In this document: piece by piece, positions 27,005 through 34,995 of the stretch
Layout: every line of letters starts with the position of its first letter
How positions within the stretch are numbered: position 1 is the first letter of the stretch
NCBI GenBank assembly: GCA_023251135.1
Contig: JAHEZJ010000018.1
Span: 1-62,523 of the forward strand
Reading direction: 5' to 3'
From: Flavobacterium sp.
Lineage (GTDB): Bacteria > Bacteroidota > Bacteroidia > Flavobacteriales > Flavobacteriaceae
DNA: 62,523 nucleotides
The notes under the pieces: generated by a model
The model's input: only the letters and a program-made list of their open reading frames with translations
Told to the model about the DNA's origin: nothing
Database searches by the model: none
Translations under genes and position numbers: made by a program

Positions 27005-27448
27005 ATGAGAACATCAATCTTACTTTTCTTCCTAATTTTCTCAAACATATCAAATTCCCAAAACTCTTATAAAACTTATGAAGATGCAATAGAAATTATT
27101 AAACTTTCACCAGAGTTTAATCAATTTTCAAGTGATTTAAGTCAAAAAGAGAAAGACTTTAGTGTGTCGCAAGGTTTATATCCAATATGTGTATATTCTG
27201 AATTAGTAAACGATTATGTAAATCCTTGTAAAAGTTCTAAATGGCTCGAAATCTGGCCAAAAGAACAAGTAAAAGATCTAGAAAAACTTGGAAATAAAAG
27301 AAATAAAAAAAATCTATTGCGTTTTACAAATACTGAAAATTCTTATTTCATATCTCAACTTATTTATAAATCAAAAAAAGAATATTTACTCTTTGTATTT
27401 CAAATAAAAGACGACAAACTGACTATAATTAAAACATTAACAAAATAA
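27005..27448 (+). CDS. Small exported protein, function unknown
   Basis: This 147-residue protein has a signal peptide (MRTSILLFFLIFSNISNSQ). The mature protein is Lys/Glu/Ser rich with a YPICVYSELVNDYVNPCKSSKW segment bearing two cysteines, then a beta-rich end (NSYFISQLIYKSKKEYLLFVFQIKDDKLTIIKTL). I do not recognise the family. It is more AT-rich than trpS, with long A-runs. With the next two entries it looks like a small accessory island between trpS and dprA. Confidence 0.65.
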   Translation: MRTSILLFFLIFSNISNSQNSYKTYEDAIEIIKLSPEFNQFSSDLSQKEKDFSVSQGLYPICVYSELVNDYVNPCKSSKWLEIWPKEQVKDLEKLGNKRNKKNLLRFTNTENSYFISQLIYKSKKEYLLFVFQIKDDKLTIIKTLTK

Positions 27449-27460
27449 AACTTGGGTTAA

Positions 27461-27643
27461 TGCTATGAACATGATCCAGAAATTATCGAAAGAATAAAAG
27501 CATCTAGAGAACGAGAAATATTACACTATTACATTCTTTTGACTCAATTTACAGATGAAGAAAATATTTACCAAATACATGTTTCTCCTCCTAATATCAC
27601 TTTTTTTATTAGGTTTCTTATTAGCTTACTTATTTGGGGATGA
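27461..27643 (+). pseudogene. Open fragment without a start codon, possible gene remnant
   Basis: The frame beginning TGC TAT GAA CAT GAT CCA reads CYEHDPEIIERIKASRER and continues EILHYYILLTQFTDEENIYQ before running into the next gene in another frame. This protein-like, charged helical stretch lacks a start and is preceded by an in-frame stop. It could be the C-terminal relic of a lost gene. Chance cannot be excluded. Confidence 0.25.
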
Positions 27644-27926
27644 GCAGTATTACAGCATGAATAAAACAGTTGGCTGGGCTTTTACGGTTTCAAATGAAAT
27701 CATACTAAACATATTTTTAGCGATCTCACAGATACTTTTCATTTTTGGTTATTTAATAGTATTTCTACTTAAGCGAAAAACAAACTATTACATTTCCTTA
27801 ACTCATTTTGAGGTAATTATCTTGGCATTCTATTCCATATCTTTCGAAAATTTCAATGTCACTTTGGTTATTGGTGTATTTTCAATTATACTGTTTTTGA
27901 TAAATATTTTCAAATCTCAGAAATAA
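27555..27926 (+). CDS. Small four-helix membrane protein, function unknown
   Basis: This 123-residue, very hydrophobic protein has four predicted membrane helices (MFLLLISLFLLGFLLAYLFG; EIILNIFLAISQILFIFGYLIVFLL; FEVIILAFYSISFENF; VTLVIGVFSIILFLINIF). A basic N-terminus (MKKIFTKY) and the KRKTNYY loop suggest the N-terminus is cytoplasmic. No family is recognised. It is strongly AT-rich and ends 17 nt before the convergent dprA stop, with no obvious terminator between them. Confidence 0.6.
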   Translation: MKKIFTKYMFLLLISLFLLGFLLAYLFGDEQYYSMNKTVGWAFTVSNEIILNIFLAISQILFIFGYLIVFLLKRKTNYYISLTHFEVIILAFYSISFENFNVTLVIGVFSIILFLINIFKSQK

Positions 27927-27943
27927 AAAACTGGCATTTATTC

Positions 27944-29044
27944 TTATATTGCCTCAAACAATTTTCCGGGAAGAGGCCTAATCACTCCTTTCAATTCCAT
28001 ATTCAACAACAGACCCGAAATTTTATAAATCGGAAAATCACATTGCAGTGCAATACTATCCAACAGTTCCCTCCCGTTTTTTAGAAGAAAATCATACACC
28101 TTCTGCTCCTCAGGTTCTAAATTTATAAAAAGCTGTTTTTGAACCGGTTTGGGTTTTGTTTCAATATTCCAGTTCAGCATATAAATCAAATCTGCGGCAC
28201 TTGTCAGCACATTGGCACGCTGCGTTTTAATCAAATTGTTGCAACCCTGACTGTACTTATCCGTAGCACGTCCGGGAACCGCAAAAACATCACGGTTATA
28301 ATCATTGGCCAGGTTTGCCGTAATCAGCGACCCGCCTTTTTCAGCGGATTCGATTACAAGAGTCGCTTCAGCCATTCCTGCCACAATACGGTTTCTGCGT
28401 ACAAAATTTTCTTTATCGGGATTTGATGTACTCCAGAATTCGGTCACAAAACCCCCATTTTCGTCGATTTGAGCACTATACTTTCTGTGCGATTTCGGAT
28501 AAATCTGATTCAATCCATGTGCCATAACCCCTATGGTTTGCAAATTAAAATCCATTGCCCGCTGATGGGCAACAATATCAACACCATAGGCAAAACCACT
28601 AACGATTACCGGATCCAGAGGGGCCAATTCTTCCACCAAATTTCGGCAGAACTCCGTTCCGTACGAAGTAATCTGGCGTGTTCCCACTATACTTATTATT
28701 TTTTTGTTTTTTAAATTTATGTTTCCACGTGAAAAAATCAAAACAGGAGAATCGATACAATGTTTCAAGCGTTCCGGATAACTTTCTTCCTTAAAAAACG
28801 ATACGTTCACTAAATTCGATTTCAGGAATTCCATTTCCGAATTGGCCTTTTCAAAAACAGATTTGTCTTTAAAATTTTTCAAAAGAACAGAACCAACACC
28901 ATCAATAACAGCCATTTGTCCCGATTTACTTTTAAAAACTGCCTCTGCACTACCGAAATGATTCAGCAGCTTTTTTGCCATTATGTCTCCAACACCTTCC
29001 ACTTTTAATAGGGCTAATACATAAAATAAATCTTGATCTGACAT
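27944..29044 (-). CDS. dprA: DNA-processing protein DprA (Smf)
   Basis: DprA binds incoming single-stranded DNA during transformation and loads RecA. I start it at MSDQDLFYVLALLKVEG (29044), the usual beginning; an upstream in-frame ATG at 29098 would add 18 atypical residues. The order is an N-terminal helix-hairpin-helix region (VEGVGDIMAKKLLNHFG), the DNA_processg_A Rossmann core (IVGTRQITSYG; SGFAYGVDIVAHQRAM; GGSLITANLANDYNR; VFAVPG), and a C-terminal winged-helix domain (about residues 300-366). Length about 366, as usual for the family. It lies 20 kb from sprB and 4 kb from recA but is not cotranscribed with either. Confidence 0.93.
   Translation of the reverse strand: MSDQDLFYVLALLKVEGVGDIMAKKLLNHFGSAEAVFKSKSGQMAVIDGVGSVLLKNFKDKSVFEKANSEMEFLKSNLVNVSFFKEESYPERLKHCIDSPVLIFSRGNINLKNKKIISIVGTRQITSYGTEFCRNLVEELAPLDPVIVSGFAYGVDIVAHQRAMDFNLQTIGVMAHGLNQIYPKSHRKYSAQIDENGGFVTEFWSTSNPDKENFVRRNRIVAGMAEATLVIESAEKGGSLITANLANDYNRDVFAVPGRATDKYSQGCNNLIKTQRANVLTSAADLIYMLNWNIETKPKPVQKQLFINLEPEEQKVYDFLLKNGRELLDSIALQCDFPIYKISGLLLNMELKGVIRPLPGKLFEAI
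28721..28736. other. Degenerate parS-like site inside dprA
   Basis: GTTTCCACGTGAAAAA matches the parS-type consensus TGTTYCACGTGRAACA at about 13 of 16 positions. It is the weakest member of the series leading to the cluster at 38 kb. Confidence 0.2.
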
Positions 29045-29266
29045 GAATTGAATAAGGTTTAAAGGCGGAGACAAAAATCTTTTAAAAACAAATCTCAAAA
29101 TAAAATCGAGAAAGTCAAATATACAAATTAGAAGTAAATTCCTTCAAAAAAGATAAAGTAAAAGAAATTTAGAAACAATCAAGAAAACGACAAAAAAACT
29201 TAACTAGTTGACAAGCAATTGTCTATAAAAATATCTCAATTGTTAATAAAAATTGTGAATAAAATT

Positions 29267-29295
29267 TTGATAACTATATTCGTTGCATAACTTTG
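29267..29295 (+). promoter_or_regulatory. Promoter of the HU/SPOR gene, near-leaderless
   Basis: TTG (29267-29269), 18 nt, TAACTTTG (29288-29295). The ATG at 29301 is 5 nt further on, so little or no 5' leader is predicted. This also rules out the longer TTG start at 29283. Confidence 0.65.
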
Positions 29296-29300
29296 TTACT

Positions 29301-30266
29301 ATGAAAATCGAAAATTACATAGCACAGTTACTGTATCGTTATCAGTGTGTAACGGTTCCAGGGTTTGGAGCATTTTTAACAGAAATTCAATCCGCGCAGC
29401 TGAATGAAAGCACAAATTCATTCTTTCCGCCGACAAAAATGATCTCTTTCAACAGTCATTTAAAAAACAATGACGGATTGTTGGCCAATCATATCGCACA
29501 AGCTGAAAAAACTTCTTATGGTTTTGCCGTAAGCGCAATTGCTTTTGAAGTAGTCAGCTGGAAAAAAACTTTGGAAGAAAATGGTGTTGTAACATTAAAA
29601 AACATAGGCGAAATTCGTTTCAATGCTGATCAAAAAATGGTATTCACACCAAATGATCAGACCAATTTCCTAACGAGCTCTTTCGGACTAAGTCCATTCG
29701 TTTCTCCACTAGTGAAAAAAGAAAATTTCGAGCGTAAAATTGAGGAAATTTCAGAAAGAGAAACCATCTCTTTATACGAAAATGAAGAAGGAAGAACGGC
29801 TAATCCATTCTTAAAATATGCTGCAATACTCGTATTAGGTCTTGGGATTACTGGTAGTATCGGATATCCATTATACCAAAATCAAATTGCTGCTAAAACA
29901 CTTGTAGTAGAAAGCGCTGTTCAGAAAAAAGTGGAAAACAAAATACAGGAAGCCACTTTCTTTATTCAAAACCCACTACCTGCTGTGACACTTTCTGTAG
30001 ATTCTGCAAAAGTAGAAACAGCTGCCGAAAAAGTAATGCCCTATCATATCATGGCCGGTGCCTACAGAAGTGAAAAAAATGCAAGAAAAGCTTATAACCA
30101 ATTAATTAAAGACGGTTACGAAGCCCGAATGTTAGGCGAAAACAAACACGGTTTATTCCCTGTTTTATATGGTAGTTACGCTACTATGGCTGAAGCTGAA
30201 AAAGCACAAAAAGAAATACAAAAAGGAGAAAATCCGGATGCCTGGATTCTCGTACAACCGCTATAA
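29301..30266 (+). CDS. HU-CCDC81-type and SPOR-domain membrane protein
   Basis: This protein of about 321 residues has two N-terminal HU-like domains of the bacterial CCDC81 type (IENYIAQLLYRYQCVTVPGFGAFLTEI; VVTLKNIGEIRFNADQKMVF). A single membrane helix follows (FLKYAAILVLGLGITGSIGYPLY, about 172-194), then a linker and a C-terminal SPOR domain (YHIMAGAYRSEKNARKAYNQ ... WILVQPL). SPOR domains bind denuded septal peptidoglycan, so the protein should link the inside of the cell to the division septum. A DNA- or protein-binding HU module facing the cytoplasm is inferred from topology. The start is fixed by the promoter. Confidence 0.85.
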   Translation: MKIENYIAQLLYRYQCVTVPGFGAFLTEIQSAQLNESTNSFFPPTKMISFNSHLKNNDGLLANHIAQAEKTSYGFAVSAIAFEVVSWKKTLEENGVVTLKNIGEIRFNADQKMVFTPNDQTNFLTSSFGLSPFVSPLVKKENFERKIEEISERETISLYENEEGRTANPFLKYAAILVLGLGITGSIGYPLYQNQIAAKTLVVESAVQKKVENKIQEATFFIQNPLPAVTLSVDSAKVETAAEKVMPYHIMAGAYRSEKNARKAYNQLIKDGYEARMLGENKHGLFPVLYGSYATMAEAEKAQKEIQKGENPDAWILVQPL

Positions 30267-30270
30267 ACTT

Positions 30271-30304
30271 AAAAAAGCCTATTCAACTGAGTAGGCTTTT
30301 TTTT
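30271..30304. terminator. Bidirectional terminator
   Basis: AAAAAAGCCTA (30271-30281)/TAGGCTTTTTT (30292-30302) with T8 on the plus strand and T-rich sequence on the minus strand. It lies between the SPOR gene and the convergent gene ending at 30303. Confidence 0.9.
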
Positions 30305-31064
30305 ACTTCGCTATTATTTTTGCATCCTGTGAAAGAATCACTTTCTTACCCTGATAAACCCTCAGTCTCGCCGGAGGCGAATTTTTTTCTCCCAAAACGA
30401 TAATCGCGCACTCATAAACGTTACCGTCTTTCCTAAACTCATACTGGTGATTTCCACCAATACCTTCTACCACTAAAACACCTCCATTAATCACTAAATC
30501 AGGCTTCTCAGTCATTTTCTTGTCAATAGACCACGATGCATATCGATAATTGTTATTTCCTAAATGATCAATTCTAATTTTGAATTTAGACGTTTCCAGA
30601 ATACAAATTGGTGTTTGAAAAAAAGCAATGCTCGGATCCAGATTTTTCTTTTGTGCTGCGATTAGAGATTTCTTCAGATCCAGCTCAAATTTCGATTGAT
30701 AATTTACCGCAATCAGTCTCCCTTCAGTATCAAGCCAAATTTTACCCTGATTAAACATTAATCCTCTCAAACCCATATCTGACCAGCTTTTTACAGCATC
30801 CGATTTCACGATTTCATTTTTTAAAGCGGTATCAAATACTTCTCCATAACGCTTCACAAAATCGGTTTTGTCATTGATATCACTGATAGGATATTCCCGC
30901 TTTAGCGGATAAACGACCCAATCGCCAAGCGCTTCTTTGTTGTCGTTTTTTATATTTTCAATGAACTTTCTAACAAGTTTCTGATAGTCGCTTTTAGAAT
31001 CCTGAGCAACCATACAACTGCCGCAAAAAAACAATACTGTTAAAAATAAACTGCTGCTTCTCAT
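30303..31064 (-). CDS. Exported protein, function unknown
   Basis: This 253-residue protein has a signal peptide (MRSSSLFLTVLFFCGSCMVAQ). The FCGSC segment is not a good lipobox, so ordinary signal peptidase I processing is more likely. The first half resembles a small periplasmic alpha/beta module (YQKLVRKFIENIKNDNKEALGDWVVYPLKREY; FDTALKNEIVKS). The second half is beta-rich (YEFRKDGNVYECAIIVLG; PARLRVYQGKKVILSQ). The family is not recognised. It is monocistronic: terminator directly after, about 250 nt of non-coding DNA before. Confidence 0.75.
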   Translation of the reverse strand: MRSSSLFLTVLFFCGSCMVAQDSKSDYQKLVRKFIENIKNDNKEALGDWVVYPLKREYPISDINDKTDFVKRYGEVFDTALKNEIVKSDAVKSWSDMGLRGLMFNQGKIWLDTEGRLIAVNYQSKFELDLKKSLIAAQKKNLDPSIAFFQTPICILETSKFKIRIDHLGNNNYRYASWSIDKKMTEKPDLVINGGVLVVEGIGGNHQYEFRKDGNVYECAIIVLGEKNSPPARLRVYQGKKVILSQDAKIIAK

Positions 31065-31188
31065 CTTAAAAAACTTTTAATCGGTTAATAATCTGATTTT
31101 TACAAACAACTATAAAAGTACTTAATTAAAAATTGCTGTCAAAGCTTTCAATCTGAACCGCCTAAATTCAATTATCTTCTTCTCTCTT

Positions 31189-31204
31189 TGTTTAACGTGG
31201 AACA
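31189..31204. other. Degenerate parS-like site
   Basis: TGTTTAACGTGGAACA matches TGTTTCACGTGGAACA at 15 of 16 positions. It lies in the gap between the 253-aa gene and the helicase gene, 7 kb from the main cluster. Confidence 0.4.
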
Positions 31205-31312
31205 TTATTATTCTATTGTGTTGTATTACATCGCGATGCAATCTCTATTTTACATAATGTTTTTTACAAACAATCCTCACATCTCACATCTCACATCTCA
31301 CGTCAGCACAAA

Positions 31313-33592
31313 TCAGTTAATACTTGCCTTAAACATTTTCAGCTCATCCCAGGTAAATTCATCCCCATGTTTCTCTTTCAACGGACTCAAAGATTCCTCC
31401 TGATAAAATTCAAAAGCCTCTCTTAGTGCTAAAATTTTATCGTACGGCAAAACATCTGAAATCTCTACTTTCTTTGCCTGAATTAGCTTAACCAAATGCA
31501 TTTCAACAGTTTGAACAGTTAACTTGCGGATTCTGGCAATATCCTGTATTGAATTTTTCTCCAGCCATAAATCATGCGTTTCTTCAATCGTTGTTTTTTT
31601 GGCAGCCTTTGGCTCACTTTTATCCAGCTTTCTTGCTGTATAGCGCACCACAGGCTGATCTGCTTTAAAAATATCGGTGTTCGCCATATTAAACTCCTCC
31701 CGTATCTTATCAATCTTGTCTAATTTATAGTTTTTAATCGCTGTAGACGACAATTTTTCTTTACAGATGGTTTCACCTGCCACGACAATTTCTATTAGCA
31801 ATTTGGCCTTCATTAAGCGCAAAACGGCTTTTGTTTGCAAATCATCCAAAAAAGACAGCTCTTCATAGAATTCTTTTACTTTTTTGAATTTTTGAATTTC
31901 GGCCATTTTCTGCAAAAGATCCGTTACCAACTTATCCATCGGTTTAAAAAAGTACGCATAAGCTGCCTCTACCCGCTCCTGAACAAAAATCAAATCAACC
32001 GTTTCTTTATTGAAAATTTTATTGAGCTGATGCACAAATTTTTGCGCCGGATCTGTCAGCCCATCAATAGTTTCTAAACGTTTGTGTGCCCAAACCGAAT
32101 GCTTGGATTTTTCTGATCCTGCAGCATTTTCATTGTAACTAAATCGATGATTGCGCCATTCCTGAGCCAGATCACTCCAGTTAAAACTGTTAATCAGATA
32201 GTTATGAATAAAATTCTTCGTTTCAAAATGCAATGAGTTTTTCAAAACCTCTTCACTTGCTTTGTTCAACGCATAATCCATTACATCCTGATCGTTCGAA
32301 ATACCGTTCATCTGTATCGGAGAAAGCAAAATAAGCCCATTTAAGGACGTTAAACGCGATAAAGCAACATACGCCTGCCCGGGCAGAAAAACCTGCGATA
32401 CATCAAGCGCAGCTTTCTCAAAAGTTAAGCCCTGACTCTTATGCACCGTAATGGCCCAGGCCAGTTTGATCGGATAATGAGCAAAAGTCCCTAAAACTTC
32501 TTCTTCAACTTCTTTAGTCAGTTCGTTTACTTTGTAACGGATATTTTTCCATTCGTACTTCTCTACTTCAATTGTTTTATCCTCCTCCGGAAAATGCACA
32601 AAAATTTCCTCAGGTGAAAGTGCTTTAATCACTCCCATTTTTCCATTGAAATAGCGCTTCTCAAAAGACAAATCATTTTTAACAAACATGACCTGCGCAC
32701 CAATTTTAAGCTTTAAGTTTTCTTCTACCGGGAATATTTTTTCAGGAAAATCACCTACAACAAAAGGCTGGTAGGAGAACTCATTACCCGCCAAATCTCC
32801 AATAGCCTGATCATTAATAGAATCTGCTTTTGCATTATGTGTGGTAAGCGTGATATAACCCGGATTGTTTTTCAGATCAAAATCAGGCTGAACATACTGG
32901 TTTAAAACCTGAATGTCCTGCGGACTAATCTGGTTGTTGCGTAAATTATTCAGAACCGAGATAAAAATATCATCACTTTGTCTGTAAATCTTTGATAATT
33001 CAATATATAACGGCGGATACTGCTGAATTACATGAGAATGGAAAAAGAATTTTCCTTTGTAATAATTCCTTAAAGTTCGCCATTCTTCGTCACGAATTAC
33101 CGGTGGAAGCTGCAGCAAATCGCCAATAAAAAGTACCTGAACACCTCCAAAAGGACGGGTATTTTTACGTACCGTTTGCATCATAAAATCAATGGCATCC
33201 AACAAATCCGCACGTAACATACTGACTTCATCGATAATCAGCAGTTCCATATTTCGAATCACATTACGCTTTACATTGTTCATCTTGAAATGTCTGCGAA
33301 GCGTTTCCTTGTTCTCAAATTTTACTGTTTCAGTAAACTGAGAAGCATCTTCATAGGATGGAATAAAGGCCGAAAAAGGCAGCTGAAACATGGAATGAAT
33401 GGTAACACCACCTGCATTCAGAGCCGCGATTCCGGTAGGAGCCACAACTACAGTGCTTTTATGAGTGGTTGCAATAATTTCGCGCAAAAGTGTCGTTTTC
33501 CCGGTCCCCGCTTTACCGGTCAGGAAAATAGATTTTTGCGTTTGATTGATGAATTGTAAGGTGTAAGCAGCTGCTTCTGTAACGTTTTGCAT
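31313..33592 (-). CDS. Pif1/RecD-type superfamily 1 helicase with C-terminal HTH domain
   Basis: This 759-residue ATP-dependent DNA helicase has Walker A GKAGTGKTT (residues 26-34), motif Ia VVVAPTGIAALNAGGVTIHSMFQL, Walker B LLIIDEVSML, motif III GVQVLFIGDLLQLPPV, and the C-terminal UvrD_C_2-type motif WAITVHKSQGLTFEKAALDV ... VALSRLTSLNGLIL. Residues about 440-680 form a helical insertion with an HRDC-like stretch. The last roughly 80 residues (TIEETHDLWLEKNSIQDIARIRKLTVQTVEMHLVKLIQ) are a helix-turn-helix (HTH_40-like) domain. The architecture is common in Bacteroidota and probably acts in replication or repair; the exact role is unknown. Confidence 0.9.
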   Translation of the reverse strand: MQNVTEAAAYTLQFINQTQKSIFLTGKAGTGKTTLLREIIATTHKSTVVVAPTGIAALNAGGVTIHSMFQLPFSAFIPSYEDASQFTETVKFENKETLRRHFKMNNVKRNVIRNMELLIIDEVSMLRADLLDAIDFMMQTVRKNTRPFGGVQVLFIGDLLQLPPVIRDEEWRTLRNYYKGKFFFHSHVIQQYPPLYIELSKIYRQSDDIFISVLNNLRNNQISPQDIQVLNQYVQPDFDLKNNPGYITLTTHNAKADSINDQAIGDLAGNEFSYQPFVVGDFPEKIFPVEENLKLKIGAQVMFVKNDLSFEKRYFNGKMGVIKALSPEEIFVHFPEEDKTIEVEKYEWKNIRYKVNELTKEVEEEVLGTFAHYPIKLAWAITVHKSQGLTFEKAALDVSQVFLPGQAYVALSRLTSLNGLILLSPIQMNGISNDQDVMDYALNKASEEVLKNSLHFETKNFIHNYLINSFNWSDLAQEWRNHRFSYNENAAGSEKSKHSVWAHKRLETIDGLTDPAQKFVHQLNKIFNKETVDLIFVQERVEAAYAYFFKPMDKLVTDLLQKMAEIQKFKKVKEFYEELSFLDDLQTKAVLRLMKAKLLIEIVVAGETICKEKLSSTAIKNYKLDKIDKIREEFNMANTDIFKADQPVVRYTARKLDKSEPKAAKKTTIEETHDLWLEKNSIQDIARIRKLTVQTVEMHLVKLIQAKKVEISDVLPYDKILALREAFEFYQEESLSPLKEKHGDEFTWDELKMFKASIN

Positions 33593-33636
33593 TAGGCGTA
33601 AATTGAAGACTAAAAGTATCGCATTTTTATAAAAGA

Positions 33637-33668
33637 AAAAACCTAAATCTTGACAGATTTAGGTTTTT
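33637..33668 (-). terminator. Terminator of the OmpH-like gene
   Basis: AAAAACCTAAATCT (33637-33650) pairs with AGATTTAGGTTTTT (33655-33668), loop TGAC. The minus strand continues TTTTTTCTTTT. It follows the stop of the OmpH-like gene. Confidence 0.85.
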
Positions 33669-33691
33669 AAATTTAACTCGTTGGTTTGGAA

Positions 33692-34267
33692 TTATTTTTT
33701 CGCTTCTTCCTTAGCAGCTGGTTTTTCTTCTGTTTTTGGAGCCGCTTTATACTTATCATTCAAAGCTTTAACAACGTCTTTTGTGATGTCATATTTCTCT
33801 TCAGCGTATAAAATTGAGGCAGCATCCCCAGTACCATAAATATAAGAATAACCGTTTTTCTTACCGTAATCTTTGATGAATTTTTTAACTCCACTAACTA
33901 GAGAATCCATTTCAACACCACTTTCCTGTTGCAATTGTTGAGACAAAGCTTGTTGAGCATAACCCAATTGTTGTTCTCTTTTTTGTAACTCAGCACCTCT
34001 TTGTTGTGCCCAGGCCTGACCGTTTGCCTGTGCCTGACTTTGAAAATTAGCAGCGTCTTGTTTAAAACGTGTAATCTCAGCTTGTAGTTGTCTTCCTTTT
34101 TCTTCTGCCTGAGCTTTGTATTTTGCCTCAAGGTCTTTTGCTTCAGTGTATTCTTTCATTAAAACTGAAGTATCTACGTAAGCTGTTTTTACTTCCTTAA
34201 CTTCTGCAGTTTTGCTACACGAAACGGCGAAAATTGAAAGTGCGATAATTACTAATGCTTTTTTCAT
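33692..34267 (-). CDS. OmpH/Skp-family periplasmic chaperone-like lipoprotein
   Basis: This protein of about 191 residues starts at MKKALVIIALSIFAVSC (34267); a longer in-frame start at 34333 lies upstream of the promoter and is rejected. FAVSC resembles a lipobox, so the Cys is probably lipidated. The body is the Skp/OmpH fold: a short beta-strand (KTAYVDTSVLMKEY), long charged coiled-coil tentacles rich in Gln/Glu/Lys (about residues 40-120) and a C-terminal helix (KYDITKDVVKALNDKYK), followed by a Lys/Glu/Ala tail. Skp holds unfolded outer-membrane proteins. A lipidated version is frequent in Bacteroidota and may serve the large surface-protein load seen here. Confidence 0.87.
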   Translation of the reverse strand: MKKALVIIALSIFAVSCSKTAEVKEVKTAYVDTSVLMKEYTEAKDLEAKYKAQAEEKGRQLQAEITRFKQDAANFQSQAQANGQAWAQQRGAELQKREQQLGYAQQALSQQLQQESGVEMDSLVSGVKKFIKDYGKKNGYSYIYGTGDAASILYAEEKYDITKDVVKALNDKYKAAPKTEEKPAAKEEAKK

Positions 34268-34301
34268 TTTTTGAATTTCTATTTTTTTAATGTATTGGAG
34301 A

Positions 34302-34330
34302 CAAAAATATAAAAAAATAAATAGCATCAA
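34302..34330 (-). promoter_or_regulatory. Promoter of the OmpH-like gene
   Basis: On the minus strand TTG (34330-34328), 18 nt, TATTTTTG (34309-34302). The expected leader is about 30 nt to the ATG at 34267. Confidence 0.75.
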
Positions 34331-34351
34331 CATAAAGTTTAAAAAATGCTA

Positions 34352-34627
34352 TAATTTTATGATATTGCTTTTATTTATAGAGGGAATTTTTACTATAAAA
34401 TATCACTATTAAAAGTGGCTTTCATAGCTTTTACCTAAGACGTTTTCTTAAAAAAGACGACACAAATACTGGGCTTTCACTAAAAAACATCTTAAACGTG
34501 CTTATTTTAAGTTTTAGGTCGATTTTAGGGCATAAATCTGCAACAAATAGGTTTTTCCTCCTGCCGCAGTAAATTTGGATCGCAAATCATAAAACAATAA
34601 AGCCACCAAAATTATTTTTTCAATTTT
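34352..34627. repeat. Direct repeat, copy 1 (degraded)
   Basis: Copy 1 of a diverged repeat of about 270 bp whose partner is 34722-34995, offset about 371 bp. Shared blocks include CATAAAATATC, CTTTCATAGCTTTTA, AAAAAAGACGACACAAA and CACGCTTATTTT-like segments. The copy holds the decayed 3' end of a methyltransferase gene plus its downstream flank. Confidence 0.7.
34514..34627 (-). pseudogene. Remnant of the 3' end of a duplicated SAM methyltransferase gene
   Basis: The minus strand reads KIEKIILVALLFYDLRSKFT then AAGGKTYLLQIYALKST and a stop. This parallels the end of the intact neighbour: INAFLVGLRSNLKAGSTKEY then SSHIYVLKNS and a stop. The stop codons also fall at equivalent places in the two copies of the DNA repeat. 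No start or catalytic part remains. A tandem gene pair that lost most of one copy is the simplest explanation. Confidence 0.65.
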
Positions 34628-34721
34628 TGCAGCTTTTAAAAAAAATTAAAGAGAAAAAAAATTCACTTTTTTTAAACCCCAAAATTTTAAAATTGAAATC
34701 GCAAAAATTCGAAAAAAGGGC

Positions 34722-34995
34722 CCAATTTTATGACATTGTTTTTATTTATGGAGTAAGATTCTACCATAAAATATCGCTATCAAAAGTGACTTTCATAGCT
34801 TTTATTTAAGGCGTTTTCTAAAAAAAGACGACACAAACCCTCTATTTACCCTAAAAAACACCTTAAACACGCTTATTTTGCGTTTTAGCTGTTTTTTAAG
34901 ACGTAAATGTGCGATGAATACTCCTTTGTACTGCCCGCTTTTAAATTTGATCTTAATCCCACTAAAAATGCATTGATATAATTCATTTTTCCGGT
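34722..34995. repeat. Direct repeat, copy 2, overlapping the methyltransferase 3' end
   Basis: This is the partner of 34352-34627. The left part is non-coding downstream DNA; the right part is the last roughly 35 codons of the intact methyltransferase gene. Confidence 0.7.

Noticed and set aside
29045-29098. 18-residue N-terminal extension of DprA
   Set aside because: The family start MSDQDLFYVL is at 29044 and the extension has no family match.
34268-34333. 22-residue N-terminal extension of the OmpH-like lipoprotein
   Set aside because: It spans the promoter TTG-N18-TATTTTTG and would place the signal sequence internally.
34373-34430. Ten-codon frame (MKATFNSDIL) seen in both copies of the methyltransferase-flank repeat
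   Set aside because: It is too short, with different ends in the two copies and no sign of translation; conservation is explained by the duplication itself.
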